DNA of 37,351 nt, taken from contig MAAL01000026.1 in assembly GCA_002163245.1 (NCBI GenBank), forward strand, positions 1 through 37,351, read 5' to 3'. This DNA comes from Gammaproteobacteria bacterium 42_54_T18. Its GTDB lineage: Bacteria > Pseudomonadota > Gammaproteobacteria > Pseudomonadales > Ketobacteraceae. How positions within the stretch are numbered: the first letter of the stretch is position 1; every line of letters begins with the position of its first letter. The notes under the pieces were generated by a model that made no database searches, was not told where the DNA came from, and worked only from the letters and a program-made list of their open reading frames with translations. Of the stretch, positions 1-7,501 are shown one piece after another. Position numbers and translations under genes: made by a program.

Positions 1-2
1 AG

Positions 3-95
3 CTGAACCTTTTTGATCGAAGAAATTTGTACGATTTGTTCTCGCCACCAATTGATGACGAGCCAGATAAAAACAAACAGTTGTCGATGTTATGA
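3..95 (+). CDS. 3' end of an unidentified gene (partial)
   Basis: An open frame enters from the left edge and ends in TGA at 93-95. It gives 30 residues with an acidic, lysine-containing tail (PPIDDEPDKNKQ). The product cannot be named from this fragment. It lies on the same strand as the histidine kinase that follows about 110 bases later, so the two could be co-transcribed. Nothing but the open frame supports it as coding. Confidence 0.3.
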   Translation: MNLFDRRNLYDLFSPPIDDEPDKNKQLSML

Positions 96-206
96 AACTG
101 TGGGACAGCAGTGATTTGGCATATAGCGAAGCCTTTATAAATCGATGAAAATTACACCAATAAATCCAAAAAATCATACAGCTTGGGTTACTGGAGATCA
201 TTCTAC

Positions 207-2117
207 GTGAGTAAACAAAAAATCGATAATACGATCAACACCAAAAACCAAAGCGACCCATCAAATGATAAAGAAAAATCTCAAGCATTAGAGATATTTC
301 AAGAGCAAATACGTGAGCTCTATTCTAACGTACCCTTAACGACTGGGTTGGCGTTTTCCGGTGCGAGCATCATGGTTTTTTTAGTCTGGAACTTGGTTAA
401 TACTCATGAACAAGTAGCCGTTTTATTATGGCTAAGTGCCTTTGCATTGTTAGCTTTAGTTCGAATCATCACTTTTTTTGTATTTTCACGACATGAGCAT
501 AAAATTGACATCGAAGGAATACCACTTAATCCGACTTATTGGGCCCGACTCGATGTTTTTCTAACAGCCATTTATGGGTTTTTATTCGGAGTGTTTTTCT
601 TATTATTTTATGATACTCAAAATTACGGCCTATTTTATCAAATACAAATGGCAACCTTTCTTTTTTGCATGATTTTGGCATCCGCTAGTTTCTTATCCAT
701 TAATCTTCCCAGTTACATTGCATTGGCCTTAGGAAGTGGATCCGTTGTTTGCATTCGGTTGCTTGCAGAAGCTGACTGGTTTCATCTCACTATGCTTCCC
801 GCACTATTTCTTTTTAACATTATCGTTTTTAATTTTGTTAAACGATTAAATCGACGCTTTAAAGAATCTATTCAGGCTCGAATGGAAAACCTTGATCTTA
901 TACAAGCATTGGTTGAAAAAAAGGAAATGGCTGAAAAAATCAGTATTGGGAAATCCCGATTTATTGCCGCTGCCGGTCACAACCTGCGACAACCATTACA
1001 TGCTATCTCTCTCAGTGCCAGTAATCTTGGCCACTTCATCAATGATGAGAAAGGTCACCGCTCATTATCAACAATCAATAAATCTGTTGCTGCACTAGAG
1101 GCTATGTTTAACAATTTATCCTATATATCTCGTTTTGATTCGCGGGAAATGCAAAGTGAGATGTTAAATTTCTCGTTATCGGATGTGCACCAAAAAATTT
1201 TTGAAAAGTATCAAGCTACTGCAAAAGAAAAAAATATACATTTTTCTATCGAAGAAAGTAACGAATATACATACTCCGATCCCGAACTGTACGGTGTGAT
1301 ATTAAATAATCTTGTCAGCAATGCGATCTGTTTTACCAACGCAGGAAGTGTTTGTGTATCGACACACAGACAAAATGACAGTATCAAAATACAAATATCT
1401 GATACAGGGGTTGGTATAGATAACGATATGCAAACAACAATATTTGATGAAAACTACCCTTTGGAAAACCCCAAACAACAACATTCCAGTGGGCTTGGCT
1501 TAGGCTTGGCATTGGTTCATCGCTTAGTTTCTATCTTAAGTTTAGACCTTCAGTTCAGCTCCTCCCCAAATGGGACTAACTTTTCTCTGTATATTCCTAT
1601 CGGCAAAAAATCCGGTATATCCGACCCTCAAGCACTTGACCCCAACATCCCTCCGCAAAATCCAAAGTACAAACCCTCTATTCAAGGACTTTGTGTCTTA
1701 ATCATCGATGACGATCAAGCTATACGAGAAAGCATGACGGTATTATTACAACAATGGGGATGTGTTGTCCTATGCGCTCATTCGAGCACAAGTGCAATAC
1801 AGCTGTTAACCGATGCCACACTACGCCCTAAAGCGATCGTTAGCGACTTTCAGTTACAAAACAGCCAAACCGGTATCGACGCTATCCGTAACATACGTGA
1901 ATTCTGCAACACACCGTCACTACCCGCCTTAATCATTACGGCAGACAGAAGTGTCGATTTTAAACGCCAAGGCCTCAACGAGACAGATTTTTTATTGCAC
2001 AAACCGGCAAAACCAGCAGCAATACTCGCATTTTTAACCCATGCAGCAACGGTTGAGAAAGCCCCAATTAGCCATAAAGACACTCAACAGGTGAGGGTTA
2101 ACGGTATGAAAATATAG
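207..2117 (+). CDS. membrane-bound hybrid sensor histidine kinase
   Basis: Two-component hybrid kinase of 636 residues. I chose the GTG at 207 because GGAG lies 10 bases upstream; an in-frame TTG at 183 has no such site. Residues about 40-215 are hydrophobic with roughly six membrane segments and no obvious extracytoplasmic sensor domain. The HisKA H-box reads AAGHNLRQPLHAI, with the phospho-accepting His near residue 258. The HATPase domain shows NLVSNA (N box), DTGVGI (G1) and GLGLGLAL (G2). A C-terminal receiver domain (about 500-620) has acidic residues IDDD, a phospho-accepting Asp near residue 547 (VSDFQ) and the conserved Lys in HKPAKP. The signal and output are unknown. The receiver could act as a phosphate sink or pass phosphate to an unlinked regulator, since no response regulator with an output domain is in the window. 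Confidence 0.9.
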   Translation: MSKQKIDNTINTKNQSDPSNDKEKSQALEIFQEQIRELYSNVPLTTGLAFSGASIMVFLVWNLVNTHEQVAVLLWLSAFALLALVRIITFFVFSRHEHKIDIEGIPLNPTYWARLDVFLTAIYGFLFGVFFLLFYDTQNYGLFYQIQMATFLFCMILASASFLSINLPSYIALALGSGSVVCIRLLAEADWFHLTMLPALFLFNIIVFNFVKRLNRRFKESIQARMENLDLIQALVEKKEMAEKISIGKSRFIAAAGHNLRQPLHAISLSASNLGHFINDEKGHRSLSTINKSVAALEAMFNNLSYISRFDSREMQSEMLNFSLSDVHQKIFEKYQATAKEKNIHFSIEESNEYTYSDPELYGVILNNLVSNAICFTNAGSVCVSTHRQNDSIKIQISDTGVGIDNDMQTTIFDENYPLENPKQQHSSGLGLGLALVHRLVSILSLDLQFSSSPNGTNFSLYIPIGKKSGISDPQALDPNIPPQNPKYKPSIQGLCVLIIDDDQAIRESMTVLLQQWGCVVLCAHSSTSAIQLLTDATLRPKAIVSDFQLQNSQTGIDAIRNIREFCNTPSLPALIITADRSVDFKRQGLNETDFLLHKPAKPAAILAFLTHAATVEKAPISHKDTQQVRVNGMKI

Positions 2118-2146
2118 CAAATTTATTGCTGAGTTAAATTTTAGGC

Positions 2147-2180
2147 AAAAAAAACCGGTAGTCTTGGGGAGAACTACCGG
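2147..2180 (-). terminator. intrinsic terminator, minus strand
   Basis: An 8-bp GC-rich stem (CCGGTAGT/ACTACCGG, 10-base loop) is followed on the minus strand by an uninterrupted run of eight T (the A run at 2147-2154). It would stop transcripts from selO or from the small-RNA candidate. On the plus strand there is no T-tract, so it does not obviously serve the histidine kinase gene. Confidence 0.7.
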
Positions 2181-2264
2181 CTGGATACCACCCTCTGTGG
2201 GAGGGTAGCGGATTGCGGCTGAATCACTCGCTAATTCAGCCTATCTGGGAACGTATACCTTAGC
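2147..2264 (-). ncRNA. candidate small RNA or structured 3' UTR, three stem-loops
   Basis: Read on the minus strand, three hairpins follow one another. The first pairs 2234-2241 with 2217-2224 (GGCTGAAT arms). The second pairs 2201-2206 with 2190-2195 (ACCCTC/GAGGGT). The third pairs 2173-2180 with 2155-2162 (CCGGTAGT/ACTACCGG) and is followed directly by eight T. This is the architecture of a Hfq-type sRNA ending in an intrinsic terminator. The last loop exposes TCTCCCC, able to pair with Shine-Dalgarno sequences. A possible -10 (TAATAC, complement of 2271-2276) would start a transcript near 2264, but I see no convincing -35. The alternative is that it is the 3' UTR of selO, which ends about 115 bases upstream on the same strand. 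Confidence 0.4.
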
Positions 2265-2378
2265 TTCAAAGTATTAGAGGGGCATGTTTGCCATTAGTTC
2301 ATAAAAAATTGAAATAAATTTACAATTAACCCTTCACGAAGAAATCAACGCCCTACCCAGTCAGTCCTCACCTTCTTC

Positions 2379-4046
2379 CTAAGAACTACAGGATAACATT
2401 GAGCAGCCTGCTCGATGACGCGCCCATTCCGGCCGCTTCTCTGCTAAATGGCTTTTTCCTTCTTGCTCCGTATAAGGTTTTTTTAATACTTCCATCAATT
2501 CTTCGACACCCGAAAAATCCCCGTTATCGGCTTTATCAATCGCTATCTGAGAAAGGTAGTTACGTAATACATATAACGGATTAACCGCGTTCATTATTTG
2601 TTTACGCTGAATATTAGTCAGCCCTTCAGGTTCACAACGTTTTGCATACCGCTCAATCCATTGGTGCAACTGTAACCCGTACTCTTCGGTTAATTGATCA
2701 GGTTGATAATAAGCATCAGCCAACAACGATACATAACCTTTAGACGCTATTGCTTCTGACGATGTAACATCAACCTCAGCTAAACATCGATAGAACAACG
2801 TCATATCTGTTTCTACAGACTGTAACAGGGATAATAAATCCGTAACCAAAACAGCATCATGTGAATGCTGTTCTTCTGATAACACTGTTTTTTCGGATAA
2901 TGGTGTTAGACCTAATTTTTCTAACTGCATGACCAAATGCCGTGCCTGATAATTTTCAGCAAACTGATTTAACGTTGCTTCTAGTGCTTTACGACCCTCA
3001 TCACTATTTTCGTCATCAACAAGAGGAAGAATGGCATTCGCAAGTTGCAGTAAATTCCAATGAGCGATTTGAGGTTGATGCTCAAAGCGATAACGTCGAT
3101 TAGCCTCATCGGTGGTATTCGGCGTCCAGGTAGGGTCATAATCTTCTAACCAACCATAAGGGCCGTAATCTATTGTTAGTCCTAATATCGACATATTGTC
3201 TGTGTTCATCACACCATGAACAAATCCAACGCGCATCCAATGTAACACCATATCCAACGTACGTTCACTGACCTCTTTATACCACTGCAAGATATTTTCT
3301 TTTGTCGGTTCACCTATGTGTGGAAAATCTGTGGTGATCGTATAATTCACCAATTTTTTAACTAAATCTAGATCACCGCGAGACGCAGGTAACTGAAAAT
3401 TACCAAACCGTGTAAAACTTGGCGCTACACGGCACACTACGGCACCCAACTCTGGCTTTGCGTTGCCGTCATAAAACATATCTCGAACAACGGTATCACC
3501 GGTTAACGTAAGACTTAACGCCCGAGTGGTAGGCACTCCCAAGTAATGCATCGCTTCACTGCATAAAAACTCTCGTACCGAGGAGCGTAATACCGCTAGA
3601 CCATCAGCATTTCGGGAATAGGGAGTGATACCCGCACCTTTTAACTGCAAATACCAACGTTCATTTCGTTGGTTAATCACTTCCCCTAGATTAATCGCCC
3701 GACCATCACCTAATTGCCCTGCCCAATTTCCAAATTGATGGCCGCCATAACACATAGAAAATGGCTGCATATCGGGTAGCAATTCATTACCCGAAAATAC
3801 ACGAACAAATTGAGGTGACTCACAACTTTCATCAGATAGATCAAACAAACCCGCCACGTCTTTCGAGTAAGCAACTAAAGCAGGCTTTTCTGTTGCAGCT
3901 GGTTTCACTAACGAGTAGTACGCATCTTCCACTTGACGACAGAAATTACCTGTTTCTGGATCACCTGGTAATTCACGAACAAAACGATTATCAAAACACA
4001 ATGTATCCAGTGTGATAGGTCTTATTGATGATGTTGTTTTGTTCAT
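2379..4046 (-). CDS. selO: SelO/YdiU protein adenylyltransferase
   Basis: Pseudokinase-fold enzyme that transfers AMP from ATP to Ser/Thr/Tyr of target proteins (AMPylation) and is linked to redox homeostasis in the characterised family. The 555 residues are full length. Family landmarks are GGHQFGNWAGQLGDGRA, LQLKGAGITPYSR (nucleotide-binding Lys), SSVREFLCSEAM and GVMNTDNMSILG (catalytic and metal-binding Asp/Asn). The C-terminus ends CSMLSCSS, matching the conserved C-terminal cysteine (selenocysteine in animals) region. AGGG lies about 10 bases before the ATG. It is the last gene of a compact minus-strand run after polA and the DUF2237 gene, 15 bases from the latter. Confidence 0.95.
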   Translation of the reverse strand: MNKTTSSIRPITLDTLCFDNRFVRELPGDPETGNFCRQVEDAYYSLVKPAATEKPALVAYSKDVAGLFDLSDESCESPQFVRVFSGNELLPDMQPFSMCYGGHQFGNWAGQLGDGRAINLGEVINQRNERWYLQLKGAGITPYSRNADGLAVLRSSVREFLCSEAMHYLGVPTTRALSLTLTGDTVVRDMFYDGNAKPELGAVVCRVAPSFTRFGNFQLPASRGDLDLVKKLVNYTITTDFPHIGEPTKENILQWYKEVSERTLDMVLHWMRVGFVHGVMNTDNMSILGLTIDYGPYGWLEDYDPTWTPNTTDEANRRYRFEHQPQIAHWNLLQLANAILPLVDDENSDEGRKALEATLNQFAENYQARHLVMQLEKLGLTPLSEKTVLSEEQHSHDAVLVTDLLSLLQSVETDMTLFYRCLAEVDVTSSEAIASKGYVSLLADAYYQPDQLTEEYGLQLHQWIERYAKRCEPEGLTNIQRKQIMNAVNPLYVLRNYLSQIAIDKADNGDFSGVEELMEVLKKPYTEQEGKSHLAEKRPEWARHRAGCSMLSCSS

Positions 4047-4061
4047 AAATCGATATCCCTA

Positions 4062-4442
4062 CTAGTTTAAATCTGCAGCAAACTTACGCAATACTGACAA
4101 AGGAACAATTTCCAACGCCTTTTTATGAGTTCGTGTTAAATGTACTCTTGGCGCCATATCCTGATCAAAAGCCTCTTGCCAACGCGCCGCACACAAACAC
4201 CAACGATCACCTTCGGTTAAACCCGGAAAACCATACTCTGGCATTGGCGTTGAAAGATCGTTGCCGCGAAAACGGGAATATTCCAAAAAATCTTTGGTAA
4301 TTGCTATACAAACCGTATGAGAACCAACATCCTGCTCATTGGTGTTACAACAACCATCCCGGAAAAAACCCGTTAATGGCTCTTCACTACAAGGTTCTAG
4401 CGGTTCATCAAATACATTCAATGGTTCATCTTTTTCAATCAT
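4062..4442 (-). CDS. DUF2237 family protein
   Basis: Small protein of 126 residues, recognised by the family signature PLTGFFRDGCC followed by HTVCIAITKDFLEYSRFRGNDLSTP and PGLTEGDRWCLCAARW. No function is established for the family to my knowledge. Conserved cysteines (EPCS, GCC, WCLC) suggest a metal site or redox chemistry, which is inference. It starts 2 bases after the polA stop, with GAGG inside the end of polA, and is followed by selO after 15 bases, so the three are probably co-transcribed. There is no signal peptide, so it should be cytoplasmic. Confidence 0.85.
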   Translation of the reverse strand: MIEKDEPLNVFDEPLEPCSEEPLTGFFRDGCCNTNEQDVGSHTVCIAITKDFLEYSRFRGNDLSTPMPEYGFPGLTEGDRWCLCAARWQEAFDQDMAPRVHLTRTHKKALEIVPLSVLRKFAADLN

Positions 4443-4444
4443 GA

Positions 4445-7162
4445 TTAATGTGCCTCATCCCAGTTATCACCAATACCCACATCCACAACCAAAGGAATGG
4501 ATAAATCTGCTGCTGCGCTCATCTGCCGTTTTAGTCCTTCAACCACAACATCCATTTCCTCTTCTGGTACTTCCAGAACCAATTCATCGTGCACTTGCAT
4601 AATTACACAAGATTTAAGTTTTTCATCCTTAAGCCACTGATCCACAGAAATCATCGCTCGTTTTATAATGTCTGCAGCCGTACCTTGCATCGGTGCGTTA
4701 ATAGCCGTACGTTCTGCCGCCTGTCGTCGCATACCATTAGTAGAATTAATCTCCGCCAAATACAATCGACGTCCAAACAATGTTTCAACATAACCATCAT
4801 CTGCAGCACTGGCTCGAATACGTTCCATATAATCATGAACACCAGGGTAACGCGCAAAGTAGGTATCAATATATTCCTGAGCTTCGCCTCGTAGAATACC
4901 AAGATTTTTTGCCAAACCAAAAGCAGACATACCGTAAATCAAACCAAAATTAATCGCCTTGGCATTTCGACGCTGCTCAGTCGTTACTTCATCAATATCA
5001 ACACCAACAACTTCCGCCGCTGTTGCCTTATGGATATCCAAACCATCATTAAATGCCGCAACCATACCTTCATCACCCGATAGGTGGGCCATAATACGCA
5101 ATTCAATTTGAGAATAATCCGCAGCCACTAACTTGCAACCAGGTTTAGCAATAAACGCTTGGCGAATTTTTCTGCCCTCTTTTGAGCGCACTGGTATGTT
5201 TTGCAGGTTTGGATCAGAAGAAGAGAAACGCCCCGTTGCTGTTCCTGCTTGATGATAAGACGTATGAATTCGACCACTTCTACGGTGAATCAACTCTGGC
5301 AATTTATCGGTATAAGTGGATTTTAATTTACTCATGCTTCGATATTCCATGAGTATTTTTGGCAATGGAAAATCCAAGGCCAACTCCTGCAATACCGGTT
5401 CCGCCGTTGATGGTGCACCTTTAGGTGTTTTCTTAATAACCGGCAGGCCTAGCTTTTCATACAGAATCTCACCCAACTGTTTTGGGGATGACAAATTAAA
5501 CGGTTGGCCCGCCAATTCATGTGCTTCTGCCTCAATCTCTTGCATACGAACCGCCAAAGACTGGCTTTGACAACGCAACATATCGGCATCAATTAATGCC
5601 CCCGTGCGCTCAATATGAGAAATAATAGGCATCAAAGGAATTTCAATATCTTTAAACACAGAAACCAACGTTGGTTCTTTTTCTAACTTTGACCAAAGCA
5701 CGTTATGCAAACGAAAAGTAATATCCGCATCTTCCGCAGCATAAGGCCCTGCTTGTTCAATATCAATTTGATCAAATGTAAGTTGTTTTTTACCCTTACC
5801 CGCAATATCTTCAAAATGAATCGTCTTATGGCCCAAATATTTTAATGCCAAACTATCCATATCATGGCGGGTAGCCGTTGAATTTAAAACATAAGATTCC
5901 AACATGGTATCAAACGCCACACCATTAATGTCAATATCATAATTACCCAAGACGTTTTTATCGTATTTTAAATTTTGCCCTACTTTCTTTGGGCTATCCG
6001 CAGCAAGTAACGGTGCTAATTTTTCCAACACCCAATCTCGTGACAACTGCTCTGGCGCACCAGGGTAACGATGATCAACAGGAACATAAGCCGCTTTGCC
6101 CTCTTCACAACAAAACGACAAACCGACCAACTCTGCTTCCATATAATTTAAGCTGGTAGTTTCCGTATCAAACGCAAACACATCACTGGCAGCCAATACT
6201 TCCAGCCACTTCTCAAATTCTTCTTCGGTGTAAATAACCTGGTAATCAGTTTCAATATCCGCAATCGGAGCCTCTGCTTCTTCAGCATCACCCGAGTCAG
6301 CTGAAGAAACTTCTCCTATCCAGCTTTTAAACTCTAACTCTTTATACAAGGCTAACAATGCCGATTTATCCGCAGGCTCCATCACCAAATCGGCGATACC
6401 AACATCCAACTCTACATCCAATTTAATAGTTGCTAAATCATAAGACAATGGTAACTGCTCTAGGCTATTGCGTAGATTTTCACCCACCTTACCTTTCACC
6501 TCATCAGCATGCTCCATCACACCTTTTAAGGAACCAAATAACGTTAACCACTTAACCGCGGTTTTTGGACCACACTTAGGCACACCGGGAATATTATCAA
6601 CGGTGTCACCCATCAACGCGAGATAATCAATAATCTGATCCGGCTCAACGCCAAATTTATCCTTAACTCCCGGCAGATCCATCACCGTATCGGTCATGGT
6701 ATTCGCCAGTGTGACATGCTCCGTCACCAACTGCGCCATGTCCTTATCACCCGTAGACACAACAGTATGAATACCTTTCGCTGACGCCTCGGCACATAAC
6801 GTACCAATAACATCATCCGCCTCAACACCATCAATAATTAGCATTGGAAAACCTAAGGCTTTAATACACTCATGCAATGGCTTAATCTGACTTCGCAAAT
6901 CATCCGGCATAGGAGGGCGATTCGCTTTGTACTCAGGAAACATATCATCACGAAAGGTTTTACCTTTAGCATCAAAAATTACCGCCACTTGATCTGACTG
7001 ATAATCCTTCATAAGGCGCTTCAACATATTAAGCACACCTTTGATCGCACCCGTTGGCTGACCTTGTGAAGTAATCAGCGGCGGCAATGCATGAAACGCG
7101 CGGTAAAGGTATGAAGATCCATCCACAAGCACTAAAGGCTTGGTTGTTGAAGGGTTTGACAT
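4445..7162 (-). CDS. polA: DNA polymerase I
   Basis: Full-length 905-residue enzyme for Okazaki fragment maturation and repair synthesis, with all three activities apparently intact. The 5'-3' exonuclease (about 1-290) shows LVDGSSYLYRAF, DGVEADDVIGTL, GDKDMAQL and the helix-hairpin-helix GVPKCGPKTA. The 3'-5' proofreading domain keeps its acidic residues: D332 and E334 (FAFDTET), D401 (YDKN) and D478 (AAEDADIT). The polymerase domain has ADYSQIELR (D683), the O helix around RRNAKAINFGLIYGMSAFGL and QVHDELVLE (D858). An acidic linker (about 285-300) joins the domains. It is first in the run polA-DUF2237-selO. Its upstream region contains the inverted-repeat element at 7268-7376. Confidence 0.98.
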   Translation of the reverse strand: MSNPSTTKPLVLVDGSSYLYRAFHALPPLITSQGQPTGAIKGVLNMLKRLMKDYQSDQVAVIFDAKGKTFRDDMFPEYKANRPPMPDDLRSQIKPLHECIKALGFPMLIIDGVEADDVIGTLCAEASAKGIHTVVSTGDKDMAQLVTEHVTLANTMTDTVMDLPGVKDKFGVEPDQIIDYLALMGDTVDNIPGVPKCGPKTAVKWLTLFGSLKGVMEHADEVKGKVGENLRNSLEQLPLSYDLATIKLDVELDVGIADLVMEPADKSALLALYKELEFKSWIGEVSSADSGDAEEAEAPIADIETDYQVIYTEEEFEKWLEVLAASDVFAFDTETTSLNYMEAELVGLSFCCEEGKAAYVPVDHRYPGAPEQLSRDWVLEKLAPLLAADSPKKVGQNLKYDKNVLGNYDIDINGVAFDTMLESYVLNSTATRHDMDSLALKYLGHKTIHFEDIAGKGKKQLTFDQIDIEQAGPYAAEDADITFRLHNVLWSKLEKEPTLVSVFKDIEIPLMPIISHIERTGALIDADMLRCQSQSLAVRMQEIEAEAHELAGQPFNLSSPKQLGEILYEKLGLPVIKKTPKGAPSTAEPVLQELALDFPLPKILMEYRSMSKLKSTYTDKLPELIHRRSGRIHTSYHQAGTATGRFSSSDPNLQNIPVRSKEGRKIRQAFIAKPGCKLVAADYSQIELRIMAHLSGDEGMVAAFNDGLDIHKATAAEVVGVDIDEVTTEQRRNAKAINFGLIYGMSAFGLAKNLGILRGEAQEYIDTYFARYPGVHDYMERIRASAADDGYVETLFGRRLYLAEINSTNGMRRQAAERTAINAPMQGTAADIIKRAMISVDQWLKDEKLKSCVIMQVHDELVLEVPEEEMDVVVEGLKRQMSAAADLSIPLVVDVGIGDNWDEAH

Positions 7163-7267
7163 GTTTACAATCCAATCTGTTTAAAAAACCAGCACAAAAC
7201 AGTTACGCTGGAATAAAATTCATTGCTACTTTTCCGCTACTCACAAGATATCGAAAATTCACGATTA

Positions 7268-7376
7268 GCGCCGAATTTGATGCATTATTTCAGAAATCTC
7301 TGAGGCAAGGACGCCGAAGAAAGCATACAGGGATGTACTAGCTGCGGTTTCTGAAATAATGCATCAAATTCGGCGC
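7268..7376. repeat. 109-bp palindromic element with 29-bp inverted arms (MITE-like)
   Basis: Positions 7268-7296 and 7348-7376 are perfect inverted complements: GCGCCGAATTTGATGC... against its exact reverse complement ending GGCGC. They are separated by a 51-base core containing AAGGACGCCGAAG and CAGGGATGTAC. The pairing is far longer than a terminator and has no T-tract. The core resembles short dispersed repeats I have seen in marine gammaproteobacterial intergenic regions, which would make it a non-autonomous mobile element, but that cannot be checked here. I found no second copy in the window. It sits between the polA start and the panP terminator and could form a cruciform or a long RNA hairpin. 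Confidence 0.75.
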
Positions 7377-7429
7377 GAACTCTGAGATCCGCTGATCCAC
7401 TAAATAGGTATTCGTTTTCTAATAAGCCC

Positions 7430-7451
7430 AAAAAAGATAACCCATGCTATC
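7430..7451 (-). terminator. intrinsic terminator of panP
   Basis: On the minus strand the arms GATAGC and GGTTATC pair around ATG, with one G-U pair, and are followed by six T (the A run at 7430-7435). It lies 50 bases past the panP stop and reads away from it, so it probably ends the panP transcript. Confidence 0.65.
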
Positions 7452-7501
7452 ACGGAGCCCCTCTAAGGGGGAGGTAGGGAACGGAGATTCTACCGTAACA
7501 A

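Larger units (their letters stand above)
7163..7501. other. polA/panP intergenic region (339 bp)
   Basis: This gene-free stretch lies upstream of polA and downstream of panP. It holds the inverted-repeat element (7268-7376), a minus-strand terminator (7430-7451) and a second GC-rich pairing, CCCCT with AGGGG, around 7459-7471. The polA promoter should lie here or in the inverted repeat, but I cannot pick a convincing -35/-10 pair. Confidence 0.7.

Noticed and set aside
116-141. Promoter TTGGCA...TATAAA before the histidine kinase
   Set aside because: The spacing of 14 bases is too short for a normal sigma-70 promoter.
4663-4920. Open frames of 60-140 codons inside polA, selO, prlC, panP, trkH and the fusion gene, on either strand
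   Set aside because: They lie wholly within genes with clear family matches, lack ribosome sites and show no recognisable domains; they are shadow frames.
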